From positions 62,001-126,000 of the forward strand of contig CAVSFO010000011.1 in NCBI GenBank assembly GCA_963727245.1: DNA of 64,000 nucleotides. Reading direction: 5' to 3'. Positions 35,460-46,239 of this stretch are shown here, one piece after another. Source of the stretch: JBKQVT01 sp963727245 (GTDB lineage Bacteria; Planctomycetota; Planctomycetia; Pirellulales; Thermoguttaceae). A program made the position numbers and the translations under genes. Each line of letters starts with the position of its first letter. Positions within the stretch are counted from its first letter, which is position 1. The notes below the pieces were generated by a model. That model made no database searches, had not been told where the DNA came from, and was given only the letters and a program-made list of their open reading frames with translations.

Positions 35460-38330
35460 ATGTCCGTCTGCTTGCGAACGATGCTGTTGGCCCTGGCGGT
35501 CAGTTCCGCCGCCACGGCCCTGGCCGGGGACGCCTACTACAACATTCCGCTGCCGGAATTGAAGCTCGTCGACGGGGGCCTGCCCATCGAAAAGCCGCAG
35601 ACCGTCTGGTACGATTGGCAGCGAATGCAGACCATGAAGCCCTATGTGGTTCTCAGCGGGCCGGGCGAGGGCTACGTCGGCAATCCCAATGGTCGCGGGT
35701 TTTCCACCTTTGAGATGGCCCGCCCGGTGGAATCGCCCGCTGCGGATTCGGGCGACCAGCCGGGCACTGGCACGCGGGTGCTCGTGCGGGCGGCGGCGGG
35801 CAAGGAAGTCAGCGGCCGGATCGTCGTGCCCAATGGCGATTCGTCCGGGATGGTTTCCCTGCGATTCACCATTCCCGCCTCGGCGGCGAACCCGAAGGCG
35901 AAGACGGCGTTTTATCGCGCAAAGATCGCCTACTATGAAGACCTGCTGGGCCGCAACGGTCCGGGGGGGGCCTGGTTTCGTCGCCAGATCCGGCTGGCGC
36001 GGGCGGAATTGAACCTCCCGCCGGGCACCGAAGTCCCGCAAGGCTCGCCCGGCGGCTGGCGGCCCGGCATGACCGGCGAGTTGACGGACACCTACGACCT
36101 CTTCACCGGCGGCCGGGCGATGAGCGAGAACCTCCAGTTCGACCGCGTGCTGCCTCCGGCCCGCGCCGACGAAACGCCGGTAAAAATCGACTCGCTCAAG
36201 GGGATCACGATCAATGAGATCGACTGGAAGCCGCTCATCAAGGATATCCATCCCGAGCTCGACCCGCTGGCCGATAAGATTCCGGCCGATCAGCACGTGG
36301 TTTTCTTCCCCAGCTTTCAGGCGGCGCTGGCCGTGGCCGATGAGACGAACCAACACGACACGCCGCTGCTGCGGCTGGCCCAGCCGCGCGCGGAGAATGC
36401 CCGGATCGTCGAGCGCTACGAGGCGCAGCTTGGCCTGCCGCTGAGTGCGGTCGCCCGGCTGTTGGGGCCCAAATTCGTCAAGAGCGTGGCCCTGACCGGC
36501 TCCGATCCGTTTTTCCCGATGGGGACCGACGTGGCGGTGCTCTTCGAGGCGGAGCAGCCAAAAGTGCTGGAAAATCTGCTCCTGGGGCGGATCGCCTTGG
36601 CAGCCGCCGAGGTCAAGGACGCCAAGCCCGTCGGCGGTCAGGTCGGCGGGCTGAAGTATCAAGGGTTTGTCTCTCCCGACCGGAGCATGTCGAGCTACGT
36701 GGCCGGGCTGGACGGGGCGGTCGTCGTCAGCAACTCGCTCTACCAGTTGGGCCAATTGGCGGCCGTGGCCGGCGGCAAGGTGAAGTCGATCGCCGGCCTG
36801 CCCGAGTACGTCTTCTTCCGCAACCGCTATCGGCTGGGCGACTCCCACGAGACGGCCTTGGCCTTCTTGAGCGACGCGACCATCCGGCGCTGGTGCGGAC
36901 CGCGTTGGCGGATCGCCGACTCGCGGCGGATCCGCGCCCGGGCGGTGCTGGCCGAACTGCAAGCTTCGCAGCTCGATGCCTTGGTCACGAAGACCGTGAA
37001 ACCGGGCTATATTCACACCGATCTGCCCATCCTCGGCGGCGGCGAGTTGACGCTCACGCCGGCGGGCGTGGCCTCCTCGACGTTCGGCACGCTCGATTTC
37101 ATGACCCCCGTGGCCGAGACGCCGCTGGAGGAAGTCTCCCAGGCCGAGGCCGACGCCTATCGGAATTGGCGCGACGGCTACCAGCGGAACTGGAGTTGGG
37201 GCTTCGACCCGATCGCCCTGCGGATCAGCCTTGGCAAGGAAAAACTGGCGGCCGACATGACCGTGATGCCGCTGATCCTCAACAGCGAGTACCGCGAATT
37301 CGTGTCCCTCGCCCGGGGCGGCAAGTTTGGGCCGGCCGCCGGCGATACGCACGGCGCCCTGGCCCAGGTCATCGCGGCCATCGACCGCGAGTCGGACACT
37401 TTCCGGCAGGGTGAGAACGCGCTTGCGATGATGAATCAGGCGGTTTCGCTGGGCTGGATGGGAAAGTGGGGCTCCGTGTATGCCGATGACGATCCCTTCT
37501 GGAAGGACCTGGCGGAGTTGAAGCCCACCAATGATTTCGACCGCGGCGTGTACAAGTTTTTCGAGAAGAACCTGTGCCGGCTCCCGGTTGCTGTCGAGGT
37601 CGACGTCTCCGAATCCCCTGAAACTTGCCGCCTTCCTCACCTCCGCGCGGCTCTTCATCGAGCAAACCGCTCCGGGCATGACCCACTGGGAATCGCTCAA
37701 GTATAAGGACCAGCCCTACGTCCGCATTACGCCGGCCAAGGGCGGGCCGGCGCAGCCGCCCTCGGGCTGGAAAATATCGCGATCTACTACGCCAGCGTCG
37801 GCAACGTCCTGACGGTCACTTTGAGCGAGAAGCTCCTCGATCGGGCGATCGACCGCTGCCTGGCCCGGCAGAAGGCCGCCGCGGAGCCCAAGGGAAAACC
37901 CGCCCACGAGGAAAGCAAGCCGTGGCTGGGCTCGAGCGTCGCCCTGCAGGTGGACCACAAGATTCTCGATGTCCTCAACGGCGTGTTCCGCTATCAGTAT
38001 CGGGAGGCGATGCAGGTGCTCTGCTGGAACAACCTGCCGATTCTCAACGAGTGGAAGCGGCTCTATCCGGACCGCGATCCGGTGCAGGTCCACCGCCAGG
38101 TCTGGGGCGTGGAACTGGTGTGTCCGGGCGGGGGAAAATACGTCTGGAACGAGAAGTACGGCACCATGGCCTCGACCGTCTACGGCCATCCCGGCGAGCC
38201 GAAGGACGGCCCTCCTGCCCCGCCGGTGCTGAGCAGTTTTGCCAGCGGCGATTTCGGCTTGACGTTCGAGAACCACGGTCTCCGCGCCCGGGCCGTTTTG
38301 AATCGCGAGCCGGCGAAGGCGGGGAAGTAG
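35460..38330 (+). CDS. Large secreted protein of unknown function, two frameshifts
   Basis: About 956 residues after joining. AGGAGG lies before the ATG. Signal peptide to ALAG at about 23. The mature N-terminal region starts AYYNIPLPELKLVDGGLPIE. Coding moves frame near 37612 (to LKLAAFLTSARLFIEQTAPG) and back near 37765 (LENIAIYYASVGNVLTVTLS). A motif DPVQVHRQVWGVELVCPGGG is near the end. No domain was recognised. Similar long exported proteins of unknown role are common in Planctomycetes, so export to periplasm or surface is the main inference. Confidence 0.7.
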
Positions 38331-38363
38331 CAGCCGGTTCCCAGCATTGCCTCACACTTGCAC

Positions 38364-38452
38364 TCCAAGCCCACCGGCTGCGACCGGTGGGAACAGCGCA
38401 CGAGAAAACGTGGTTATGCCATTCCCACCGGACGCAGCCGGTGGGCTTGGGA
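38364..38452. repeat. Paired palindrome, family B copy 4
   Basis: Two head-to-head hairpins (CAAGCCCACCGGCTGCGACC and its inverse TTCCCACCGGACGCAGCCGG) between convergent stops at 38330 and 38494. Confidence 0.8.
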
Positions 38453-38493
38453 GGGATCGCGGCGTTCTTCGGGCGAGGGCGAAAGTGACGTTG

Positions 38494-39469
38494 TCAATCG
38501 CCCGCCTCCCACTTGCACCCCTGCCAACTGCCGCGACGAGAGAACTCGGCGTCGACCGCGGCGCGAACGGCCGCCTTGTCCAGACACCACTCCGGACCGA
38601 CAAGATACCGCCGGGCGCATCGCCGCTGAGCCGATCGATGACGCAGCCGGGGGGCAAGACCTCGAGAAAATCGACGACCCAGCGGACGTACTCGTCCCGC
38701 TCCGGCAGCCGCACCTGGCCGGCGGCCAGCAACTCGGCCAGCCGCGTGCCCCGGACCGCGTAGAGATTGTGCAACTTGACCGAGGCGACGCCGAGCCGGG
38801 CCAGGCAGCGGGCGGTCGCCAGCATGTCCGCCGGCGACTCGCCAGGCAGGCCGAGAATGACGTGGACGCCCATTTCCAGCCCCCGCTGCCGGGTGCGCCG
38901 GGCCGCATCGAGAAAGGCGCCGACGCCATGCCCCCGCTCGAGCCAGTCGAGCGTGCGATCGTGGATCGTTTGCAGTCCGAACTCGATGGTCAGCCAGGTC
39001 CGGGCCGACAGTTCCGCCAACGTGTCCAAGACCGCCTCGCCGGCACAGTCGGGGCGCGTGCCGATGGCCAGGCCGACGACCTGCGGATGGCCCAAGGCCT
39101 CTTCATACAACCCCCGGAGGCGGTCCAGCGGGCCGTAGGTGTTGGTGGCGGGTTGGAAATAGGCCACAAACCCCTCGGCCGCATGGCGTGCGCGAAGCGG
39201 CGCATCCCCTCTTCGAGTTGTGCGGTGATGGAACCGAGCGGCAGCCGCCGGCTGGGGCTGAAACTCTCCGGATCGCAGAAAATGCAGCCGGCCCTGCCCA
39301 GCGAGCCGTCGCGATTGGGACAGGTGCAGCCGGCGTCGAGACTGACCTTCCAAATCGGCCGGCCGAACCTCTTGCGGAGGAAGCAATTGCGGCTATAGTA
39401 ACGCAGTCCGGCGCTCCGCCAGGGGGCGGTTTCCGGCACGAGTGGGGATGGGAGATCGGTTGACGCCAC
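38494..39469 (-). CDS. TIGR01212/YhcC-type radical SAM protein, two frameshifts
   Basis: N-terminal part (GTG start) has RYYSRNCFLRKRFGRPIWKV and the [4Fe-4S] cluster site CTCPNRDGSLGRAGCIFC, which matches the Cys-x7+-Cys-x2-Cys pattern of the YhcC group. Near 39185 the frame moves to FVAYFQPATNTYGPLDRLRG, followed by LTIEFGLQTIHDRTLDWLER, HVILGLPGESPADMLATARC and LYAVRGTRLAELLAAGQV. Near 38620 it moves again to LVGPEWCLDKAAVRAAVDAE and RRGSWQGCKWEAGD. Joined length about 325, as expected. The substrate of this family is not known to me. Confidence 0.85.
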
Positions 39470-39518
39470 CGGCGCACCATACTACACTATATAGGGGGCT
39501 ATTTCATCCTAGAACCCT

Positions 39519-40022
39519 ATGGCAGTGTTGACAAGGTGCATGCCTATGTACGGCGAACTTCGGCCGGTGGGCGGAGGGGACCCGATTCCCTTGCTGAAGA
39601 AGGTGCTGCTGGTGGGGCGGCGGGAGAGCTGCGACATCGTCCTGCGGTTTTCCAACGTCTCCGCCCATCACTGCCAGTTGACCGTCAATGCGGGCTATTG
39701 GCACGTCCACGACATGCAGAGTCGCAACGGGGTCAAGGTCAACGGCGTGCGCGTCACCGACAAGCGGCTCGATCCGGGGGATATTCTCTCGGTGGCCAAG
39801 CACCGCTACGAAGTGAAGTATTCGCCGGTGGACCTGGGCGCGGTGGGGCCGCCGCCGCCCGAGGTGACGGAGGCCGACGTGCTGGGCAAATCGCTGCTGG
39901 AGCGCGCCGGCCTGCAGCATCAGCATATCGCCAAGGCGCCGCCGTCGCGGGACGACGAGCCGAAGCGATTCGACCTCAGCAGCAACGAGGCGGGCCAAAT
40001 CAAGCTCCATAAGCCGATCTGA
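39519..40022 (+). CDS. FHA domain protein
   Basis: 167 residues. FHA motifs: VLLVGRRESCDIVLRF (Gly-Arg), VSAHHCQLTV (Ser/His), and SRNGVKVNG, the phosphothreonine-binding loops. A short Pro-rich and acidic tail follows. Likely binds phosphorylated partners, perhaps substrates of the Hanks-type kinases common in this group. Stop and rsgA start overlap (TGATG), so it is coupled to ribosome biogenesis by position. An ATG at 39540 is an alternative start. Confidence 0.88.
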   Translation: MAVLTRCMPMYGELRPVGGGDPIPLLKKVLLVGRRESCDIVLRFSNVSAHHCQLTVNAGYWHVHDMQSRNGVKVNGVRVTDKRLDPGDILSVAKHRYEVKYSPVDLGAVGPPPPEVTEADVLGKSLLERAGLQHQHIAKAPPSRDDEPKRFDLSSNEAGQIKLHKPI

Positions 40023-41166
40023 TGGCCAAAGAGAGAAAGATCCGCGCCGAGTTCCGCAAGAACCGCAGCAGCCGTGCCCGCCGTACCGATTGGACCCGCC
40101 AGTTCGACGCGCACGGTTTCCAAGAGGAGGACCCGCTGCAGAATCGAGCGCATCAGCGGCAAGGGCGACCTGACCCGGCACCGCACCGTCCGCGGCTCGC
40201 AGTCCGCCGGCGGCGACGAGCCGGCCTTCGGCGTCCGCTTGGACGTGGACGAGTCGGCTTGCTGCCGCGGCCGGGTGCTGTCGGTCTTGGGACTGGTCAG
40301 CACGGTCCGTTGCGAGGACGGCCGCATCTTCCACTGTGCCACGCGGCGGCTGCTGAAGACGCTCTCGACCGGCCAGCGCGGCGCGGTGGCGGCCGGCGAC
40401 CGGGTGTCGGTGCGGCCGGTGGCCGACGCCGCGCAAAACGAGGGCTTCATCGAGCGCGTCGAGCCGCGGCACGGCACCGTTTCCCGCTCCGTTCGCGGCC
40501 GCCAGCAGATCGTGGTCACCAACATCGACCAGTTGCTCATCGTCACCAGCGTCGCGGAGCCGCGGCTGAAACCGAACCTCATCGACCGTTTGCTTGTCAC
40601 TGCAGAGAAGGGCCGCGTCCGCCCCGTCATCTGCATCAACAAGATCGACCTGGTCGACCCAGCCGGACTGGAGCCGCTCTGCGGCGTCTACAGCCGCATG
40701 GGCTACGAGGTCTTGCTGCTCGAGCGCCAAGAGCGGTTTCGGCGTCGAGCGCTTCGCCCGCCTGTTGGCCGGCCGCGAAAGCGTGCTGACCGGGCAGAGC
40801 GGCGTGGGCAAGACCTCGCTGTTGAACGCCGTCGATCCGGGGCTGCACCTGCCGGTGGGCGAAGTGAGCGAGGCGAATGAGAAGGGCCGTCACACGACCA
40901 CCGTGGCGCGGCTGCTGCCGCTGGCCTGCGGCGGCTACGTGGTCGATACGCCGGGCATCCGGCAGTTTCGGCTCTGGGACGTGATTGCCGAGGAGGTGGC
41001 CGGCTTTTACCGCGATTTGCGCAGCTACGTCAGTCTCTGCCGCTACCCCAACTGCACCCACACCCATGAGGACGATTGTGCCGTGAAGGACGCCGTGGCC
41101 GACGGCCGCCTGGACGAGCGGCGCTACGAGAGTTATTGTCATTTGCTCAGCGGGCAAGAGGAGTAG
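40022..41166 (+). CDS. rsgA: Ribosome small-subunit GTPase RsgA, two frameshifts
   Basis: Circularly permuted GTPase that helps 30S maturation. N-terminal basic start (MAKERKIRAEFRKNRSSRAR) in frame 2, an OB-fold-like region (GRVLSVLGLVSTVRCEDGRI) in frame 3 from about 40140, then from about 40735 frame 1. G4 NKIDLV comes before G1 GQSGVGKTSLLNAV and G3 DTPGIRQF, the permuted order of RsgA. The C-terminal zinc site CRYPNCTHTHEDDCAVK is complete. Joined length about 381 is normal for planctomycete-type RsgA with an N-terminal extension. Confidence 0.92.
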
Positions 41167-41190
41167 TTCGTTTCTATTGCGGAAACATCT

Positions 41191-41274
41191 GTAGGGTGGG
41201 TCGAGCGCAGCGAGCCCCACCAGCCACGGTCCGGCTAGTTCCTGGTGGGGCTCGCTGCGCTCGACCCACCCTAC
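41191..41274. repeat. Palindromic repeat, family A copy 5
   Basis: Short left arm and constant right arm, filling most of the rsgA-hflX gap. Its central loop (GCCACGGTCCGGCTAGTTCC) resembles that of the 25.8 kb copy. Confidence 0.9.
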
Positions 41275-41302
41275 CAATACGAAGGAGTAGTTCACGCGGC
41301 CG

Positions 41303-42622
41303 ATGGCTTCGAAATCAGATCTTCGCCGCAGTCAGTTCACCTTGACGCCGCCCCCGGGCGCAAGCGGCATGGCCCCCGAGGCCGCGGTCCTGGTCGGCGT
41401 GCTGCTGCCAGGCCGCTCCTACGACGGCGCACCGCTGGATGAACTCGAAGGACTAGCCGCCGCGGCCGGCACCCGGGTCGTCGGCCAGATCGTGCAGCGC
41501 CGCGACGCCCCCGACGCCGCCACCTACCTGGGCAAGGGCAAGGTCGCGGAGCTGACCGGCATGGCCGCCGCCACCGACGCCGACGTCGTCATCTTCGACA
41601 ACGATTTGAGTCCCGGGCAGATCCGCAACCTGGAGAAGGTCCTCGGCATCAAGGTCCTGGACCGCACCGAGCTGATACTGGACATCTTCGCCTCCCGGGC
41701 CGAGACCCACGAGGCCCGGCTGGCCGTCGAGTTGGCGCAGTTGGAGTACGCCATGCCGCGGCTGAAGCGGATGTGGACCCACCTGTCGCGGCAGAAGAAG
41801 GGCGTGGGCCTGCGCGGACCGGGTGAAAAGCAACTGGAAGAAGACCGCCGGCTGGTGGAACGGCGGATCGCCGACCTGAAGCGCGCCATCGCGGCGATCG
41901 AGCGCCGCCGCCAGCGCGAGGTGGCGGCCCGGCGGGGCCAAATGACCGTCTCGCTGGTCGGCTACACCAACGCCGGCAAGAGCACGCTCCTGAACGTCTT
42001 GACCGGCGCCGACGTGCACGTCGCCGACGCCCTGTTCGCCACGCTCGACACCCGCACCCGCCGCTGGCAGCTTCCCGGCTGGGGGCCGGTGCTGCTGAGC
42101 GACACGGTCGGCTTCATTCGCGACTTGCCGCACCATTTGATTGCGAGTTTCAAGGCCACGCTGGAAGAGGCGCGGCAGGCCGATCTGCTGTTGCACGTGG
42201 CCGACGCCGCCAACCCGGCCGTCTACGAGCAGATTGCGGCGGCCTGCAAGGTGCTGGAGGAGATCGACATCCGGCAGAAGGACACGCTGCTGGTGATCAA
42301 CAAGATCGACGCCCTGCCCGATCGCGCCCGCTTGGACGGCCTGTTGAGCCGCTATCCCGCCGCCGTGCCCATCAGCGCGCGGAGCGGCCTGGGCCTGAAG
42401 CACCTGGCCGCCGTGGTGAGCGACGCGTTGAGCCGCAGTTTTCTCGAATTGGACGTGGAGATGGGCGTGGAGAACGGCCGCATCCTGGCCTTCCTGGCGG
42501 CCCACGGCGAGATCCTGTCGAAGAAGTATTCCGACCAGCGGGTGATTGTCCACTGCCGCATTTCCGCGCATTTCCTCGGCCAGATCGAGAGCGACGGCGT
42601 GGTGGTGCAGAAGCGGGCGTAG
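41303..42622 (+). CDS. hflX: GTPase HflX
   Basis: 439 residues. HflX N-terminal domain (AATYLGKGKVAELTGMAAAT), LRNLEK-type linker and GLRGPGEKQLEEDRR, followed by the GTPase domain with G1 VGYTNAGKSTL, DTRTRRWQLPG, G3 DTVGFIRDLPHHLIASFKAT and G4 NKIDAL. HflX binds 50S/70S ribosomes and rescues stalled or stressed ribosomes in well-studied bacteria. It follows rsgA with only a repeat between them. Confidence 0.95.
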   Translation: MASKSDLRRSQFTLTPPPGASGMAPEAAVLVGVLLPGRSYDGAPLDELEGLAAAAGTRVVGQIVQRRDAPDAATYLGKGKVAELTGMAAATDADVVIFDNDLSPGQIRNLEKVLGIKVLDRTELILDIFASRAETHEARLAVELAQLEYAMPRLKRMWTHLSRQKKGVGLRGPGEKQLEEDRRLVERRIADLKRAIAAIERRRQREVAARRGQMTVSLVGYTNAGKSTLLNVLTGADVHVADALFATLDTRTRRWQLPGWGPVLLSDTVGFIRDLPHHLIASFKATLEEARQADLLLHVADAANPAVYEQIAAACKVLEEIDIRQKDTLLVINKIDALPDRARLDGLLSRYPAAVPISARSGLGLKHLAAVVSDALSRSFLELDVEMGVENGRILAFLAAHGEILSKKYSDQRVIVHCRISAHFLGQIESDGVVVQKRA

Positions 42623-42759
42623 ACAATCCCAGAAGCCCCCCGACTGCCTGGGGGGCCGGCCGCGTGCCCCCGGTGTTCGGCCTGCCGGAAGTTCGCTAAA
42701 CTCTGGTACGCCAAAGCACGCGATCGCCCAAGCTTATCGCGAGATTGCGGGCAGGGTAG

Positions 42760-42787
42760 TTGCAGAGAATCTGTACTTGTGTATACT
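42760..42787 (+). promoter_or_regulatory. Sigma70-like promoter for the restriction-modification genes
   Basis: TTGCAG (42760-42765), 16-base spacer, TATACT (42782-42787). The ATG at 42797 is only ten bases past the -10, so the transcript would be leaderless or nearly so. Confidence 0.5.
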
Positions 42788-42796
42788 GCTGGAATC

Positions 42797-44336
42797 ATGC
42801 TGCGCTTCGCGATTGAACTTCAACACCGCTACGAGAACAGCGTCGCCGCCGAGCACCGAAAGCGGCGGGGGCAGGTGTTTACGCCTCCCGAGGTCGGGCG
42901 CTTCATGGCGAGTCTTTTTTCCACGATCCCGACGGAGTACCGTCTCTTGGATCCTGGCGCGGGCATCGGCACGCTGACCGCCGCGCTGTGCGAAAGAATC
43001 GTTAAGCTGCGCTCTCCGCGGACCGTTACCGTCCACCTGTTCGAGAATGACCCTGAACTGCTTCCCTTGCTTCGGAAAAACCTGGACCACTGCAAGCGCG
43101 TTCTCTGCGAGGCCGGCCATCGGTTGCAGTACCTGATTGACCAGCGGGATTTCATCGTCGTTGCTTCCCGCGGCCTCAGCGGAACGCAGCTTTTCGACGA
43201 GAAACCCTTTGCGGCGGAATTCGACGGGGTGATCATGAATCCGCCGTACTTCAAGGTTCGCAAGGATTCCGAGCACGCCAGGCTGATGCGTTGCATCGTT
43301 CACGGGCAGCCGAACATCTACGCTTTCTTCATGGCGCGTAGGCGCAAGGCTGCTGCGCGAGCGTGGCGAGCTTGTGGCGATTACCCCCCGCAGCTTCTGC
43401 AACGGCCCGTACTTTCGCGGCTTCCGCCGCTGGTACTTCGACCGCGTCGCCCTCGATCACGTCCACGTATTTGAGTCGCGAGCCGAGACGTTCAAACACT
43501 CCAACGTCTTGCAGGAGAACATTATTACCAAGGTGCACCGCCTGGGGACGCGCCGCCCCACGGTCACGGTGACGACGAGCTTCGGCGGGGACTTGGACAG
43601 GGCAGCCCAGCGGTCCGAGATTGCCGCGGAGAAAATCATCGACAACTCGTGCGGCGACTATGTTATCCGCATCCCCAACGGTGAAGACGACGGCGAGATC
43701 ATGCGCCTGGTGGAGTCGTTTCCGCTGCGTTTCGCTGACACCGGCCTGCGCATTTCGACCGGGCCGGTTGTCTTGTTTCGAGCCACTGAGTATCTTCTCA
43801 GCGGCATAATGGACGAGGCCTCCGTCCCCCTTCTGCACGCGCACAACGTCAAGCCGTTTGCAACCTCCTGGCCCCTGGCCAAGAACGGCAAGCCCGTGGC
43901 GATGAAGTGCTGCAAGGACTCGCTCAGGCTACTGCTGCCGACGAAGAATTACGTCCTGCTCAAGCGGTTCAGTTCCAAGGAAGAGAAGCGGCGATTGACC
44001 GCCGGCTGTTTCCTCGCCGATAAGGTTCCCTTCCCCTACGTCGGAATCGAAAACCATCTGAATTATGTCTACCACGCCGAACGTGACTTGACGGAGAATG
44101 AGGTTTTCGGGATCGCCGCCCTCTTCAACTCGACCGTGATGGACCGCTATTTCCGCACGATTAGCGGCACAACCCAGGTGAACGCCGCCGAGATACGAGC
44201 CATGGGCTTCCCGACCGTGGGGCTCTTGAGACGTATCGGAGAATACGTACGGCGAGACACGGCAGCAGCCGAAAGCATCGTTCTGAGAGAGCTGGGCGGC
44301 GCCGGTTCTCTGCCACACTGCCCCGTGGGAAGGTGA
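42797..44336 (+). CDS. Type II N6-adenine DNA methyltransferase, one frameshift
   Basis: N-terminal part has RRGQVFTPPEVGRFMASLF, motif I LLDPGAGIGTLTAAL and motif IV MNPPYFKV, the order of an N6-adenine DNA methyltransferase. Near 43338 the frame moves, and RLLRERGELVAITPRSFCNG continues the catalytic domain; the rest (PTKNYVLLKRFSSKEEKRRL, NHLNYVYHAERDLTENEVFG, NAAEIRAMGFP) is target-recognition-like. The next gene starts two bases after the stop and encodes a BsuBI/PstI-type endonuclease, so this should be the cognate enzyme modifying CTGCAG (inference from the partner). Confidence 0.88.
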
Positions 44337-44337
44337 A

Positions 44338-45315
44338 ATGGCCAAGATAGACGAAGCGATCTCGATCTTACGCGCCCTCGGTCTACCACGCGCGCAGCAG
44401 AATGAACGCTCGGCCTTGACGATCCTCGCGCTTGCGAAACTGGGTCCAAGGAACCCATGGGCCAGCGTGCAACGGCCCCTGCTGCGTATCTGGGACATCA
44501 TGGCCTTCATGCGCGAGAAGTTCAAAAAAGATTACGCGGCGAATTCCCGCGAAACCATCCGTCGCCAGACGATCCACCAGTTCGAGCAAGCACGCCTGGT
44601 TGACCGGAACCCCGATGACCCATCGCGCCCGACAAACAGCGGCAACAACTGCTATGCACTGACCGAAGCCGCGGCAGCGGTCCTGCGGTCTTACGGCACG
44701 CCTGGCTTCAGCGGCGCCGTTCGGGAGTTCGTCGAGAAGTTTGGCCAGCTCGAAAAGGCGTACAGCCAACGTCGAGACTTGCAGAAGGTCAAATTGGAAT
44801 TGCCCGCCGGCAGGACGGTCCGCCTCTCGCCCGGAAAACATAACGCCCTGCAGGTCGCTATCGTTGCAGAGTTCGGGCCACGTTTCGCGCCCGGCGCCGC
44901 TCTGCTCTATTTGGGCGATACGGCGAAAAAGCACGTCATCTACGAAGCCAGTGCCTTGGCTGCCCTGCGGATCGGCATCACCGAGCACGACAAGTTGCCT
45001 GACGTGGTTCTCTACGACTCGAAGAAGAACTGGCTATTCCTCATTGAAGCCGTAACCTCGCACGGTCCGGTCAGTCCGAAGCGACACGCTGAAATGGAGG
45101 CGATGCTGTCTCAGTGTGCCGCGGAGCGCGTCTATGTCACTGCATTCCTGGAAAAAGCCGATTTTCGGAGGTACGCTGCTAACATAGCCTGGGAAACGGA
45201 AGTCTGGATTGTGGAAACGCCCGACCACATGATTCATTTTGATGGGCCGAAGTTCCTGGGGCCATTCAAACGCCAGGACGGGAGCGACGGCGCGTTGGTA
45301 CCGAAGACCGATTAG
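44338..45315 (+). CDS. BsuBI/PstI family type II restriction endonuclease
   Basis: 325 residues, the usual size. The N-terminal helical region (AQQNERSALTILALAKLGPR) with IHQFEQARLVDRNPDDPSRP, and the C-terminal catalytic part ITEHDKLPDVVLYDSKKNWL, FLIEAVTSHGPVSPKRHAEM and VYVTAFLEKADFRRYAANIA are characteristic of BsuBI/PstI, which cut CTGCAG. The frame is intact. It forms an operon with the methyltransferase. Sequence composition is a little less GC-rich than neighbours, fitting an acquired module. Confidence 0.92.
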   Translation: MAKIDEAISILRALGLPRAQQNERSALTILALAKLGPRNPWASVQRPLLRIWDIMAFMREKFKKDYAANSRETIRRQTIHQFEQARLVDRNPDDPSRPTNSGNNCYALTEAAAAVLRSYGTPGFSGAVREFVEKFGQLEKAYSQRRDLQKVKLELPAGRTVRLSPGKHNALQVAIVAEFGPRFAPGAALLYLGDTAKKHVIYEASALAALRIGITEHDKLPDVVLYDSKKNWLFLIEAVTSHGPVSPKRHAEMEAMLSQCAAERVYVTAFLEKADFRRYAANIAWETEVWIVETPDHMIHFDGPKFLGPFKRQDGSDGALVPKTD

Positions 45316-45386
45316 ACAAGGGCAAGCGCCCCCGACTGCGTCGGGGGGCGGTGCAGAATGGCATTATGGAATCGACCGCCCCCCGG

Positions 45387-45416
45387 GCCCCCGCAACGCA
45401 GTCGCGGGGCTTTTTC
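45387..45416 (+). terminator. Hairpin terminator after the restriction gene
   Basis: GCCCCCGC / GCGGGGC with a short loop, followed by TTTTT. An earlier hairpin CGCCCCCGAC-TGC-GTCGGGGGGCG lies at 45327-45349 without a T run. Confidence 0.65.
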
Positions 45417-45452
45417 CAATCCCTGATCCCCAATCCCCAATCCCTTTCCGCC

Positions 45453-46235
45453 ATGAGACGTAAAATCCAAGGAGCCCGTGCCATCGTGACCGGCGCGTCC
45501 AGCGGCATCGGCCGGGAGGTCGCCCGCGAACTGGCCCGGCAAGGGGCCATGGTCGTCCTGGTCGCGCACCGCCAGGAGCGACTCCAGGAACTGGCCGGGC
45601 AGATCGCCGCCGCCGGCGGCCGCGCCAAATGGGTCGCCGGCGATATCACCGACCCGGCCGTCCGCGCCGAGGCGATCGAGACCGTCCGGACGAGCTTCGG
45701 CGGACTCGATATCCTCGTGAACAATGCCGGCGTCGGCGCCCTGGGGCTTTTCGAGAGCGCCGGTCCCGAGCGGGTCCGCCGCGTCATGGAAGTCAACTTC
45801 TTCGCCCTGGTGGAAATGACCCGGCTGGCCCTGCCGCTGCTGAAAGACGGCAAGCGGCCGATCCTGGTGAACGTCGGTTCCATCCTCGGCCATCGCGGCG
45901 TTCCCTACAACAGCGAATACGCGGCCAGCAAGTTCGCCGTCCACGGCTTCAGCGAGTCGGTGCGGGCCGAATGGGCCGCCTTGGGCATCGACGTGCTCGT
46001 GGTCAGTCCCGGCACCACCGCGACCGAGTTTTTCAACAAGGTCATCGAAAGCAAGGGGGCCCCGACCTGGCCGGAGCACACCGCCGTCACCGCCGCCAGC
46101 GTGGCCCGGCAAGTGGTGCGGGCGATCCGCCGCGGCCGGCACGAGATCATCCCCTATCGCTGGGGCAAGGTGCTCTGCTGGCTGAACCGCCTCTCGCCCC
46201 GGCTGGTCGATCGGATCATGGCACGATATGTTTAG
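45453..46235 (+). CDS. Short-chain dehydrogenase/reductase
   Basis: 260 residues, classical SDR. NAD(P) motif TGASSGIG (13-20), NNAG (90-93), Ser143 in VGSILG and the catalytic YAASK (Tyr156, Lys160). The C-terminus has VVSPGTTATEFFNKVIESKG. The substrate is unknown. The frame is open upstream through terminator sequence, so the internal ATG at 45453 is chosen; no good ribosome site is visible. Confidence 0.85.
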   Translation: MRRKIQGARAIVTGASSGIGREVARELARQGAMVVLVAHRQERLQELAGQIAAAGGRAKWVAGDITDPAVRAEAIETVRTSFGGLDILVNNAGVGALGLFESAGPERVRRVMEVNFFALVEMTRLALPLLKDGKRPILVNVGSILGHRGVPYNSEYAASKFAVHGFSESVRAEWAALGIDVLVVSPGTTATEFFNKVIESKGAPTWPEHTAVTAASVARQVVRAIRRGRHEIIPYRWGKVLCWLNRLSPRLVDRIMARYV

Positions 46236-46239
46236 GAAC

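Noticed and set aside
35352..37700. Long minus-strand open frame (about 780 codons) opposite the secreted protein
   Set aside because: Shadow of the plus-strand gene, which has AGGAGG and a signal peptide.
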